A DNA stretch of 64,000 bases from assembly GCA_039881145.1 (NCBI GenBank), contig JAYKKI010000075.1, positions 847,001-911,000 of the forward strand, read 5' to 3'. The stretch comes from Druceiella hillmani (Eukaryota; Arthropoda; Insecta; Lepidoptera; Hepialidae). Under the pieces are notes generated by a model. That model was given only the letters and a program-made list of their open reading frames with translations, made no database searches and was not told where the DNA came from. This document shows positions 1 through 12,415 of this stretch, piece by piece. Made by a program: the position numbers and the translations under genes. How positions within the stretch are numbered: position 1 is the stretch's first letter; each line of letters begins with the position of its first letter.

Positions 1-488
1 AAAGGATGTAAAATCAAATGATTTTCTTAGTACTCTATCGTTTTGATTCATCATTTCACAAATGCTTCTGCAACTTAATTGAAAATCTATAATTTATCTT
101 CGAAACGGCAGTCATGTAATTTAGTTGTCTGATTTTATGCACATTTTTTTACATATACCTCCATTAGATATCGTTCTTAATAGTTTTTCACATTATAATG
201 CATTCCAAATAATAACAAAAAAGAATTCGTTTCTTTTTTTAATTATTATATTTAATACTAACGATAATCTCCCGTTACCAAAGTCGTCATGTAGAGTTTA
301 GCAATATATTTACCATAACTCAATGCAGCTGTATACTGTACGAAATTTATTAATAATTTATAATCCTATCATAAACCTAATTGCAAGAGGAACACTTCTG
401 ATCGACACACAAAAGACATTAGAAAAAATACTAGATTCTCTTGTTAAAAAACCGGCATATTTAATATGTTATAAGAATGAACCACCTA

Positions 489-537
<49 letters not shown>

Positions 538-917
538 ATATATATAATTTCTGCATTAAAAACGGATTATTTTCAATTAAAATATAAATAAATGTATTCT
601 CTATATATGAAACAAATAAGTGTTACTCAAACATATTTCATTATAAAAACAGAGCAAAAACTTCACCTTAAACCCTACAGTAATTAAACAAAGACTATTC
701 CTTCATCACAAAATTAGACCGTACAGCTATTGACGTGCTGCCTTTATTGAGAAATATAGGAGACATTTTATACCACCATTAAATAAGCATAAACCTATGT
801 TCCTTTCTGTTTACACTGACTTTAAAGAAAATTAGATTTCTTCATTCTATTTAACTGACGTATATTTCACTAGAACGTATAAAATACTTGAAATTATCTA
901 TCGTTATAATTTTGAAG
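1..917. other. AT-rich noncoding stretch
   Basis: No gene is recognised here. The only structured element is the (TA)n array at about 492-547. Open frames are short and of random composition. Confidence 0.5.
492..547. repeat. (TA)n microsatellite with a short (TG)n block
   Basis: A nearly pure TA array of about 50 bp, interrupted near its end by a short TG run. Frames crossing it give only Ile-Tyr repeats and are not coding. Confidence 0.95.
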
Positions 918-1024
918 ACGAGCTATTACCCTAAACAAAAAGCAAGATACTGATATAAGCATAAATGACTTGTTAGACATAATCTTGCATAGAGATGCAC
1001 AATATAGAGTGTTCACGTGCACAG
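918..1024 (+). CDS. Candidate internal exon A of an unrecognised plus-strand gene
   Basis: This 107-nt segment lies between an AG at 916-917 and a strong donor (CAG/GTGAGC, GT at 1025-1026). One frame is open throughout and encodes 35 codons with protein-like composition, including NDLLDIILHRDAQYRVFTCT. One nucleotide at the start completes a codon and one is left over at the end, so the following intron would be phase 1, matching candidates at 4457 and 6090. The upstream acceptor is not very pyrimidine-rich. I do not recognise the protein. Splice consensus and frame are visible; that it is an exon is inference, and chance occurrence is quite possible. Confidence 0.25.
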
Positions 1025-1030
1025 GTGAGC

Positions 1031-3162
1031 ACGGCGCGTGATCTGTAATTTCACAGCTTCATTGGATATTTTGGTTTCGATTTGTATTTACATATCGTAA
1101 ATAAATATAGTTAATATCATAAAATAAATTTTTGATTTATTAATGTCATACACTTATTATGTAATGGTTATATTTATATTACTCGTTAATTTTATTCATA
1201 AAAATTATAAAATTTTTTTGAACATAAAATTTATTTATTTTAGTTTTATAGATCGCAAAATTTAATTTACGCTGATGTAAACAGAAAAAATAGTAAATAT
1301 TTAAGATCGAATTAATGTATCGAATTTTGGTTTTTATTTCTAGGTAAATTCAACTTATTATTTTCAGTTTTACTTAACTATTTGAAAAGAAATTAGTTGA
1401 AACTTTCACTAAATAATAATTTATGAATGATCAATATTACTATCATATAGTTATCTAACTAATTTTACATGATATAGTTATGTCAACTGGACTTTGATTT
1501 TTGCTTTAGAAAAATTAGCGCACCATACAACTTAATGAAATTCTACAATATCTAATCCTACTCTAAGTTTTGTGAAATGATTAATTTTCTTCGCTGCTTT
1601 CCTTTGTAATTATTTCTTTTGACACTAAAATTTAGAGCAATCAGAACAAGGAATCTCTTTAAAAACTGATCTAGTTCGATAACCCGATAAATATAAAATA
1701 ATAGGTAGTGAAAGGGAAATATTTAGAAAAATCATCTTCATGAACCGGAACTTGGAGATAATGTTACTTTATAACAGGGATAGATTTAATATTAATAAGG
1801 TCACTATATTTAAAATTACTTCATTAGCATGTTTATTCTTTGTTTCTCATAAGTAAAGAAATGGACTTAAATGCAGTAATGATTCAATTCTTACTTTCGA
1901 TTCGATTTCAAATAGTCGCCTACTTGCAATTAAGCATTGCGAATCAGCCATTGTCCAATACTTTCCTAAAGGTGCCTCTAAAGAGTCTGCATTTTTCCAA
2001 GTAAAATATATGTAAAATTGAGTTCTTTAATATAATGCATATCAACAGGTAACAAACCGTGAATTAAATGCAAAAAGGCTAAATAAATCCATGCATTAAT
2101 TGACATTATTTCCAAAAATGTAATCATTCTGTGCTTGTACCCAAACCATATAAGTTTTTCTCCACGGAGTTAAGATTCCAGAAATATATTATTAAATCTG
2201 GTTTGTTATATAATGTCTCATCATTAAGAATATTCCACCCTATTACTATAACTTCAATAAAATTGGCTTTATTATATTGTTTATTACACAATATTGCTAT
2301 TCTATTAGATATACCTTTGTCTATTAGACCGCTATGACTAATCGTTTAGTATAATTGAGACTAATTTAATATATTGCCGTTCTAACTGAGAGGAATTCAA
2401 AGAATTTAACTGGAATTTTTAACAATAATTCATGAATTTATTACATTGTTTATTACATAATATTTTCAATTTTGAAAATTGTGCTTTCAAAAACAATTTT
2501 AATACTGAATTCGGTAAAAATCTGAAGAAAAATATAAATTTAATTATAGCACGTATACATTTTACAATATGGATCGTGTAATGTATGTTGTATACAGGTT
2601 TATGTCTATCAGCGGTGTGTTTGCTTACATTTGTAAGTCTGACGGTAAAAATAAAACAATGCTTTTCTGTGTGCAGTTTTATTTTCACTAAAAGACACAG
2701 ATGATTTTAAGGGCGTACAATTTTGACGAAAGCCTATATTTTTTCCAAATTTACTCTAAAATTTATTGATATGTAGTATAATGATAATAATATGGAAAAA
2801 TAGATCCAGCCTTCAGCTATAATTTTTGCAATTCATTTCTCGCCAAAATCGCTGAAGGGGGTAAGTTTAGAGGATTAATTCCAAACAATTATACTTTAAT
2901 TTGTAATGCGAAATACAGTAAAATACTTATATTCTCTTTTATACTTTCATGAAAAAACAAATCGGATTGACGCAATCATAAAAGACAAAAAGAAAAATAT
3001 TTAGTTACCAAAATTTATGCAACACATTTCGTAACACCAGCCTGTCATTATGCGCTGAGATGCGCCCCGAAGTGGTTGTATCTTGGCCGCTTTGAATATA
3101 AATACACGCGATATATTTCAACACAATTGATAAAATATGTTCACTAATAAAGAAAATAATTT
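1031..3162. other. AT-rich noncoding stretch
   Basis: I see no gene, RNA or mobile element that I can support. Frames up to about 90 codons on the minus strand (2419-2688) have no recognisable features and are of chance length. Confidence 0.45.
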
Positions 3163-3163
3163 C

Positions 3164-3234
<71 letters not shown>
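3163..3234. repeat. (TA)n microsatellite
   Basis: About 70 bp of nearly pure TA with one CA interruption at the left end. Confidence 0.95.
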
Positions 3235-3237
<3 letters not shown>

Positions 3238-4019
3238 TCTACGTGTGTTCAATCACATCATCATACGTAATAAAAAACACTGAGAAAGGAAAATCGGAGA
3301 CTTCATAATTTAACTTTATTTCAGCCGCTTTTTCTAGGAAACTGTTTGAGGTAAAAACTTGAAATTTTTCACGGCAGTAGAACATTAAGCCGCCCAATAG
3401 CTTATATTAAAAAATATTCACATCCAAATTACATACATTTAGAGGGGGATACGTAATTATTTGAACTTTTTTAAATCCCTTGTATAGTGTGGGGTATCAT
3501 TTAAAAGGAGTAAATACAAAAGTAATTTTTTTTAATAATTTTAGATATCATATCATATTTTGATAGATTTTGAAAAAATATGAAAAAAGTTTACTGAAAA
3601 TAATGCCCCCCCTATCCAAGGATATAGAACCCAGAATTATGAAAAATAGTGATTTTAGAAGCCCTCGTATAGGCCATAGGAAAACTAAGGCGATCATTCT
3701 GGATGTCATAATTTTTTAATCAAACACCGTGTCTTTACGCCAATGAACCTGTGTAGGCAATATATTTATGTTTTTCCACATTCTCAACTGATTTTACCAG
3801 AAACCATGCGACATTAAATCTTAAAATAGGCATGGCAACGCATTTTATTAGCCCATATATTTTTACTAACTTTAATAAACTTTTAAATAAGAAATTTGAA
3901 GACGAAATAAATAAAAGTATTATTTGTCTCAAAATGTATATATCTTATAAGTATCATTTGCTAATGAGGCATAAGCAAAACATTTCTTTATATATTTATC
4001 TATTTTATTGTATCTAATT
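3235..4019. other. AT-rich noncoding stretch left of a SINE
   Basis: Nothing recognised. A strong acceptor-like motif (TTTATTTCAG, ending 3321) is followed 26 nt later by GAG/GTAAAA. The reading phase does not fit the candidate exons on either side, so no exon is called. Confidence 0.4.
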
Positions 4020-4186
4020 GATACATATGTTGGACTTATTACTACGAGAGCAATATTTTACATCCAACCGTAACACTAGTCCAGATCCGCTCGATGAACC
4101 GCCGGGAATCGAACCCGGGTCCCCGTGGTGCGCCGCGCAATCAAAGTCCATATGTCTTGTGATTAACCTAAGACACCATGGCGACG
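4020..4186 (-). mobile_element. tRNA-derived SINE, copy 1
   Basis: On the minus strand the segment contains a good pol III B box inside CCCGGGTTCGATTCCCGG (complement of about 4113-4130), as in a tRNA T arm. A family-specific body follows, starting with TCATCGAGCGG. The body continues through a TGTTACGGTTGG-like motif to an AAGTCC-ATATGTA end. The same order of motifs occurs on the plus strand at 39900-40067, which defines a family. The rest of a cloverleaf is not convincing, so this is a retroposon copy rather than a working tRNA gene. Exact ends and target-site duplications are unresolved. Confidence 0.8.
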
Positions 4187-4456
4187 AAAAATTTGAAATT
4201 GTTATTTAAAAAGGTAATCGAAAAATAAACGAAAATTTTGCATTTCCCACTTATTTACGAAAGCTACTGAATACATTTAAACTCCGTTGCGACGCTGCTT
4301 CGTTTCTTCCATTGTGTACTTTTTGTTTCAAAGAAAAATTATCCAAAAGTAATAAAATTTTCATCCTTACAATTAACTATTTAATTGTAAAACATTTTCT
4401 GAACAGGGCAAGGCTAGTTAGAAAGTAAATAGTTAGCTAATTGGTTTTATTTGCAG

Positions 4457-4525
4457 ATCATCAAGTTCAAAAATTCGTATCTCTTGCAACTGTACTTGTG
4501 AACAAGGAATGGGAGATATCTAAAG
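4457..4525 (+). CDS. Candidate internal exon B of an unrecognised plus-strand gene
   Basis: This 69-nt segment has the best splice sites in the window: acceptor TTGGTTTTATTTGCAG immediately before it and donor AAAG/GTATGT after it. Only one of the three frames is open. It encodes 22 codons including HQVQKFVSLATVLVNKEWE, a protein-like composition. Two nucleotides complete a codon at the start and one is left at the end (phase 1 to phase 1), so it can join candidate A (918-1024) and candidate C (6090-6180) without a frame shift. I recognise no family. An alternative 3' partner is 5016-5065, which follows a TTTTTCAG acceptor, is also phase-compatible and ends in TAA, giving a short terminal exon. 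Confidence 0.35.
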
Positions 4526-4531
4526 GTATGT

Positions 4532-6089
4532 AATTGTATTTTATTTTAGATTTTATTATTTAGGGCTAAATATTAAAGTACAATGACATTTTCTAACATT
4601 CGATATGTGATGCTGTATTAATTTAAAGATAGCTGAGGGGTGGCTTTAAGGCAGTAATACCAAATAAAGAAATGTGGTATGTGTCGGCCTATGGTGTAGG
4701 TATATTGAAATAATTGGTCACGATTCATTATAAGGATATAGTTGTATCCTTGGACATGTTAGTTTAAAACAAGCTGGTCTTAAAATAACCGGAATCCTAA
4801 TTGTCATACTTATCATTAATACTCTATTCAATTATTTATATTGAGTAGGTCATAAGTTGTTTACTTTTAGATAACGAGTATTCTAGAAAGAACGGAACAA
4901 GCAAGCGCGTCAGCAGCTTTTGAAAGAATCAGAATAATATTTTTTTTGTACTCAAATTCTTATTCATGTAAAAATATGCCATTTAGTGTTCATATTTTTA
5001 AGTCGTGTTTTTCAGGCAGAAACCAAATAGACCGTGTCAAATGGCAAAAGAATTATAAACACTAATTAGTAAGTCACGAGTTATTTCTACCTCTATAAAG
5101 CCGCATATAGAAAATAAAATGCAATTATTTTATCATATTTTATCACAGCCCTTCTAGTTAGCTGGCCTGATCCAAGGGCTAAAATATATGTTGTTGTTTT
5201 ATAGACGTTATCTCAATAATACAAAAAAAATAAAACTGGTAACCAACAAAAATTGAACATATATTTTCATTTAAACTAATGATAAGGTAATGCTAATATA
5301 AATTTGTTGCACGTAACAATCGGCGTTTTTACGCATGTGTTAGTGTCTTCACAGCTAGTATATATCCGTTCTCGAGCAACTGGATTTTGAAAATATATCC
5401 TTAAATCCTATTGATAGAAGGACCGCAATCACTTTTTTATAATTCTAAATACATTGACTGACTGATAATGTATGAATAAATCCTTCATATTAACTTGTTT
5501 AATTTTGCCATGTAGTTAAAATCGAAAGTCTTACTGAAAATGTAATCTTTATAACCAAAATAAGTCTCAAGTATATTTCATAGAATTAAAATGATATCTT
5601 TAGGTTGCAAAAGATGATATTTTTTACATAACATAACAAGTCCTCATCCAAATTGTCTTTTTTTTAATTACAGTTATATTTTGCATATACGTCGTGTAAA
5701 GTATTCGGATATAGCTTTATAAATAAGTAAATACTCCGAGCGTATCGGTAAACATGTGTAGAAAATGTATACAAAATACGCAGAATATTAAGATATCACT
5801 TATAAATCGGTAACATTTTCTGTTTTAAGCTTATAATTTCATTTCCTCACACAAAAACCTAACTTTGCGGTCCAAAAATATTGTAATCTAAATTATCGTA
5901 ATCTTTAATTAGTAGAGCTGTAAAACATAGTTATCAATAAATGTCTCATTTTATTTTGAGTGGTATGTAGAAAAATAAGGTTTATTAAACCGTTTTCAAA
6001 ATCATCAAAGCTTGCAATTCCGGTCGAATATTTCTTGTCGAATATTTCTTGTTATTAAAAAATCTTCGATTCCAAACTGTTATCTACAG
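4532..6089. other. AT-rich stretch, possibly intronic
   Basis: No gene is recognised. It contains the alternative terminal exon candidate at 5016-5065, and a good acceptor (TTTTTTTTAATTACAG) ending near 5671 that is followed by no convincing exon. Just inside its right end is a 14-bp perfect tandem duplication (6023-6036 and 6037-6050). Confidence 0.4.
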
Positions 6090-6180
6090 TAACCAAAATT
6101 GAAAGCGTAAGGATATCACCCAACGAAGTACATAATAACGGAAACAACTTTATTCTTTCTCATTATTTGACACCAATCTG
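6090..6180 (+). CDS. Candidate internal exon C of an unrecognised plus-strand gene
   Basis: This 91-nt segment follows TGTTATCTACAG and ends at a perfect donor, CTG/GTAAGT. One frame is open with 29 complete codons, including TKIESVRISPNEVHNNGNNF. It starts in phase 1, matching the ends of candidates A and B, and ends in phase 2. A run of Asn is typical of AT-rich coding sequence but also of chance frames. No downstream exon with matching phase was found, and no family is recognised. The call rests on splice consensus and phase agreement alone. Confidence 0.3.
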
Positions 6181-6186
6181 GTAAGT

Positions 6187-7439
6187 TATAGGCTAACACA
6201 CGTCACTTAAATTATAAAAAATTATTTAAATATTATAAAAGCCACTAAAATTATAAAAGGAATGACACTAATCATGTCCGTGGGGGAACTCAATATTTCC
6301 AATTATTACTAACTTTAAATGTTTATTATCTAATACCTCCACTTTTTTTATTGTTACTTTCTATTCTATAATCTTTATTATTCTCTTTTTATTATTACTG
6401 AATAAACATAAGTAAATAATATAACATAATCAAAACTAGATAGTCTAAATTATTGGGTTTTTCATTAAAACTCATATGAGGTTTTTCATTAAAACTCGCT
6501 TATTTTAGAACGATGCGTTGGTGTTAATTTCTTTTTTTCCTTCTTTTCTTTATTCAAATGAAGGAATTTAATTACAAAAAGCAAATATTTTACAAAAAAA
6601 AATTACGGTCCCAATTATTTTTATATAACAAAATCCATAAGAAAAATTATCTCTATTCTAGAAGAAAGGGCAATTGGCTATTAAATATCAAATTTATAAA
6701 TACCCTTTGCGCTATCCTTTCGGCGTATTTAAATATTTAGATTTGTTTACATATATTCGTGTTTGTTATTGTTTAGTGTTCACCATAACATCATTGTTTA
6801 GTGTTACCAAGATATTGTTCTTCTAAGATTGGAGACGCATTTGGCAAAAATTCAATACTTCTCAGGATATAGTCATAATAAAATTAATGGATGGATATTT
6901 ATTAGAGAATTTTTTTCTTTCATTAAAATTTTTATTATTTCATAGTGAAGAATCAAGCTGTATTATGCAGTCACCAGAAGTGTATTACACAGTTGTATGT
7001 TGACATTGACAAGTAGAAGTTATTATGTTTACAATTTCAACAATTGACTCTTGAATTTGAACATCTGCTTGCCAAAATGATTTCTCCCTCTGTCTAGTGT
7101 CGCTAACGGCGTCGCACCATAGTAGCGCTAGTTACTTTTTAGCATTCAAGTACACGTCTAATAAATACTAATACAGATCCATAACCTAAGCATTTATGCC
7201 AATGTTTTGTACATAAAACCATTCTGGATAGATAGTTCCTATTTCCGTGGAAACCGCATCAAAATATATTTAGGAAAATTAAGGCTATATATGAATAGAA
7301 AAACAGATATACAAATACAAATACACTTATTATCACTCATTTTTATAACATATATGAAAGTGAAGAGTTTCGATATCGGCGCGTTCACGTGACACGTTAA
7401 CGAAGATAAATAACCATATTTTAATATAAATTTTATCTG
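6187..7439. other. AT-rich noncoding stretch
   Basis: No gene seen. An 18-bp motif (GGTTTTTCATTAAAACTC) is repeated exactly at 6456-6473 and 6480-6497. Short frames of about 60 codons are of chance length. Confidence 0.45.
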
Positions 7440-7870
7440 CATTGCGGCGCTTCGTGATGAGTAAATTTCAACCGCAAAGCGAAGAGTCTTTCATCGTTCT
7501 CACCCAGCGCCGCACCTAATTTCCTGTCACGTCTTATATGATGAAGAAGAAATGATGAAAAATCATTTTTTTTGCGCGAATGGAACCGTGTTAATGTGGT
7601 CTCGTTTCTTCCGCTTGCTACACATTATCTTCAGTATATTTTGGGGTGTTACGTTATGTTATATGGACGCGGAATGAGTCAAGTCTCATTTTCTTTTACT
7701 ATAATAACATTAGACAGTACAGACGCATTAGTTATTAATATGATGAACGCCTTTTTGCCATCAAAGGTATAATACAATCGCTGATACAATCGGCAACACG
7801 AAGGGATGGGCCTATATGCGCTGTAGCTACCAGCGGTCCGACGTCGGCGGGCGAGCCGCCGAGGAACCAA
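7440..7870. other. GC-richer island of unknown nature
   Basis: G+C and CpG are visibly higher here than in the flanks, especially at about 7441-7520 and 7790-7870, where GGTCCGACGTCGGCGGGCGA occurs. No frame on either strand is recognisable. It could be a promoter-like or first-exon region, an old GC-rich insertion, or a tRNA or SINE remnant; none can be shown from the sequence. Confidence 0.3.
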
Positions 7871-8148
7871 AATCAGTGGAATCCCACTGCATCATCTCAA
7901 ATTACCTTTGATTTAGAAATCAGATTTGATTCACGATTAAATTATTTTGGGAACGATATCAGCACCGTCGTTGAGTGGAGTGCAGTAAGCAGCTTACGAC
8001 TTAACACAAGCAAATGTTTAATAGTGGTTACATCGGAGCCCACTCTCATTTTAAAAGCGAATAAACAATCAGTGGAACTCCACTGTATAATCTCAAATTA
8101 CCGTTGATTTAGAAGTCAGATTTGAGTCACAATTAATGTTTTGTGGGC
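7871..8148 (+). repeat. Diverged direct repeat, two copies of about 80 bp
   Basis: The segment 7871-7951 is repeated at 8067-8148 with scattered substitutions. Both copies begin with a small hairpin (CAGTGG/CCACTG) followed by a shared ATCTCAAATTACC-GTTGATTTAGAA-type body. The offset is about 195 bp and the DNA between the copies is not repeated. Confidence 0.75.
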
Positions 8149-8739
8149 CCAAAAAAATTATTTTCGAAACTTTGATTCGCGTTAAGTCATTCATAAGATT
8201 TTCAAGATTAAATTTTTTTCTTAATTCGTCTGTTGCACACTTCATTAGTGTAGAACAGATTAGAACTACATGGAACAAAGTATAGTTTGATGACTGAACG
8301 TGTGCAAAAGACGTTTTTTCGATATCTGCATTTCAGACAGTATGGTTACTTCCCCTTTCTATTTCCTATTGATTTCCTCTTGAATATACTAGGTTTTTAT
8401 TCCTTGTAACTCAGAAGAGATCTTGCATTCATAAAACTTGTTTTCTAGCTATTAAAAGGAAAAATTCTATGCCCCTATTCTATGCCGCATTCACACAACC
8501 ATCATGTTTATTATACCATCTCCTAGATCCGAACTATATCGAAGCTCTCTAGTTTCCCATGATATTTAACTGCTCAACCACTTGCAGGTGGTCACACCAG
8601 AATGTGATTTATTTATTATAAGTGAACGTAAAGTTGTCGATATGTGTCGTCGTTATGTTTTATAGTTCTTTATATTTATGTTTCATATATGCTTTCTTTG
8701 GTTCTAATTTGTTAACCAATCAATTCGTATATTTACCAG
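8149..8739. other. AT-rich noncoding stretch
   Basis: No supported gene. A 59-codon plus-strand open segment ends at about 8554, and a phase-0 frame follows an acceptor-like TTGCAG near 8587; both are within chance expectation. Confidence 0.4.
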
Positions 8740-10760
8740 TAATATTTCCATAAATATATGTAAATAAACAAATGAATTAATAAATAATTTTCTTCACTAC
8801 TTTTCTACTGTTTTCTGTGCTATTGATACAAAATAAATTTGGAAAAAAAAACAAAAAGGAATGTTTCGTATCTATTAGTGGTTAAGGAACATTGTTAGAT
8901 ATATAAAAGATATATTTTTTTTCATTGATTATTTAATTTTATAAAAATTCAGGAGTCTTTCGATGCTTTGTACATAAAAATTTTTAAATCTGTGTAATCT
9001 GAAAATGGTAATTTTTTACACAATTTTTCGATTAAGTAAGATAATTCTTTTAGTGCAATTTGGTTTTTTATTAGTACGACAATATTTGTTGCCTCATGCA
9101 TTTTCACAGAAATTTGTTTATCAATAAATTATGTTTCACACTCTTGTTTTGTGGATATGATAGTCCAAATTATTTTTCGATCATTTACACTTTAAAATTA
9201 TGTACCTCAAAAATTATTTTTCTGTAAAAACGGTTATCTTGAAGTAAACAGTATAATCATTCTATTTAAAAAAAACATAATTTGATATCAAAATATTTAA
9301 AAGAATCGGAGACAATTTCCTTAACATAGAAAACGTAATTGGGTTGAGAATTAGAAAATAAAATATTTAAATGTTGCCAATACTTGACATTGGTATATCG
9401 GGATTTAAAAATATTTGTAGGAAGGTTTTATTAAATTTTTTTTAATCAGAAAAATCATTCCGATTTTCACTTTTAAACAATATAAATAATAATATTGTGT
9501 TATTAATACTTTGGTAATTTATTGCTGGAATGGCATAACAAAAGTTTATTAAATGTCATACTGGATTGGAACGTAACATTAATACATTTGCTCGTAAATC
9601 TTAAAGTAATTATATTAACATATATGACGAAAAACTTCTTTGCGATGGATATAGCTGATCATGAATATACTTTGTTACTAAGTCAACAATTGGGATTCAT
9701 ATTTCAATGGAATTTAAAATTTCTCTAGGATTTTCAACACGCATACTCGTTTTATTTCTTCGTATTAGCAGTGATTTTGAAATGAAGTAGTTCAAGCAAT
9801 AATATTTCATAATCAGCTTTGAAAAATTCTTATTTTTTGCTTTGATTCTTGGTCATCGCTAAATAAAGGCGCGAGCATGCTGGAAGCAAAAACACTCTGT
9901 CATCTTTTTCCACATTATATAATAATCAAGTTGATTTAAAGGATTCCATTAAATTTAGACTAAGGCTTCTTGAGTAAAAGAGCAATTTCAATGGAAAATA
10001 AAAAAATTCAGCATAATTTTTTATAAAATATTTCATTTCATTGTAATTGATTTAAGGGTATGTATATTACGATAAGCAAATGTGGGTCAAAGTTATTAAA
10101 GATCACGATTTAAAAAATTTACACAGTCAAATTCCATTTGAAACACGAAATAAAAGAAGTTTCACCAAAATATTTCAATGAGTTTTGAGTTATACATGAA
10201 AGATAAACAAATATTGTATATTAAAAGAGAAAGATCATTGTTTCGCATTTATTTTATATTGAATTTAATAAAATGTCTATATTCTTTGATTGCCTATTTC
10301 TAAAGTTTCATTTCATACACAACATAAAAGTTTTGTAATAATTTCTTCGGAGCGGTTAAAAATGCTTTTTTTTATCTAGCGCTCTACTTTACAATGTAAT
10401 CTTATTGTATTTTCATGCACCCAATAGTTTAAAATTGAAACAAGTTATTAGTCAATTGTAAGTATATATTATGCTTTAAAAATAGATATTTGTAATAGAA
10501 ATAGTATTGAATATATTTTGAGTTAATTTTGTAGAAATTTATTATCCACAACTAAATATAAAAGATGTAATAGAACGAAACCTAGGTCGTGGTAAAGAAC
10601 TTAAAGAAAGTAGAAATAATACTACATCAGGTAGTTTAATTTCATTTTGAATAAATATAATATTATAGTACTTAGAGCAGAATATTTAGGGTAAAAATCC
10701 CATATTACAAAATATTCCAACGAAAAATAGTTTAGAATATATTGAAATGTATATTTCTTA
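8740..10760 (+). repeat. Left arm of a large diverged inverted repeat
   Basis: This segment matches, in reverse-complement, the segment 11750-14800 in the same motif order. Shared words include AAAGAATCGGAGACAATTT (about 9300), TCATGCATTTTCA (about 9096), AATTTATTGCTGGAAT (about 9518), GCTGGAAGCAAAAACA (about 9879) and a TTTTTTTATCTAG-type run near 10370. The arms differ by many substitutions and indels, and about 130 bp near 10.5-10.65 kb is present only in this arm. I find no preserved protein. Ends are approximate. Confidence 0.8.
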
Positions 10761-11749
10761 ATTGAAAATGAAAAAGGTATTAATTATTAATTTAACACGT
10801 TTTTTGTGTAAGTCAACAGTGCTCTTGCTAAATTTATAAAATATATTTTAAACTTTAATGAAACACCTATTACTTAAAATGTAATAAAAACTAAAACATT
10901 AATATCGAGGTCAGTTCCTAGTTATAAATTAAGATATGAACATAGTATAGAAAAAACAAAACCATATTTGAACATACAAAACAAGATAATTTCACAAATT
11001 TTTCAAATTATGGTGTCTGCCTCCATTATATAAACTTTAATTTTAATAATTTTTATTATAGTTTATCCCAATCAATGTATATATTTGCTCATTTTTAAAT
11101 TAGGAAACATAAATAGATAAAAATTTAGCAAATATTACAACGTGAATGTAAATCATACAGAAATATATCATGTTCAAAATTAATCATTCATAACAAAAAA
11201 TACATCTCGTTAATGGATATAGAATATTAAAAAAAAAATAAGAAGTCAAGACCATCCAAATTTTCCTGAAAGAAACCTCTGACTTTAAATATTCATGAAA
11301 GTTATCTGTAGGGCCGTTGGGAAACAAAATAAATGTATGTGAAGAGAAGACATCTTAGTACACGTCGGAATTTATGTATATAGCCACGTGAATATTTTTG
11401 CATGAAAAATAATCATATACGGATTCTCGTTCACAAAAAGCTTTATCTCATCTTGACTTGTATGTGGATTAGGGAAGTACTCATATTTTTCAGACGTCTC
11501 AACATAAAAAATAATTCTATAACGAAGCTTTCACTGCTTGGCAATCAGACTGTTCAGTCAACTTTATGCCAGTATGCTTAATGAGGTCATAATATCTATA
11601 TTAAAGTACGTCTCAAATAATATTATTTATTATGTCCCTAACTTGACAAAAAAAATTCTCTCATATAGGACTACTTCCTATCTTATATTTAATTGCGGTA
11701 TATAACTTGCTTTACTTTTTTTGTAAATTAAACGTTTTCAAATCGAATA
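10761..11749. other. Spacer between the inverted-repeat arms
   Basis: About 1 kb of AT-rich sequence that I could not match to either arm. No gene is seen. Confidence 0.5.
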
Positions 11750-12415
11750 CCCAGTATATTCTAAACTATTTTTCGAGGGATAATTTTTTCCTAAATTTTT
11801 ACTATTTTATTACCGTAAATCTTTTATTCTATGTAGTATAATTTTATATTAATTATAAAAAAAACTATTTTAACACCAAAACTATATACTTAGGAGTGAC
11901 TAATAACTTGCGTAGTTTAAACTGTTGGCTGTATTGAAAATAAAGTAAGATTACGTCGTAAAGTAAGACACTAGATAAAAAAAAGCGTTTTTAGTCGCTC
12001 CGGGGAAATTATTACATCACTTTTATGTCGTGTACGAAATAAAACAGTAGAAACGGGAAATAAAAAAATTTGAACATTTTATTAAATTCGATATAAAATA
12101 AGTGCGAAACTATGATCTTTCTCTTATAACTTACAAGATCTGGTCATCTTTCAGGTATAACTCAAAACTATTGAAACATTTCGGTGAAATTTCTTTTATT
12201 TCGTATCTTAAAAGGAATTTCACTTTGTAAATTTTTTTAAGAATCGTGATTCTCAATAACTTTAATAGACATAATATCCATACTCTTGATTCATTTACAA
12301 AAAAATGAAACATTTTACAAAAAGTATGGTGATTTTTTTTATTTTTCATTGAAATCGCCATCTTACTTAAGAAGCCTGGGTCTAAATTTATTGAAGTCAT
12401 TTTAAACAACTCGAT

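Noticed and set aside
4081..4180. A functional tRNA gene
   Set aside because: The T-arm-like block is good, but the rest does not fold as a cloverleaf, and the flank is shared with 39900-40067, so it is a SINE.
8362..8554. 59-codon open segment after a CTTGTAACTCAG acceptor
   Set aside because: Open segments of this length are common here by chance, no donor follows, and the phase does not match the upstream exon candidate.
12131..12409. 92-codon minus-strand open frame
   Set aside because: It lies in the right arm of the inverted repeat; the corresponding frame in the left arm is interrupted, so there is no sign of coding constraint.
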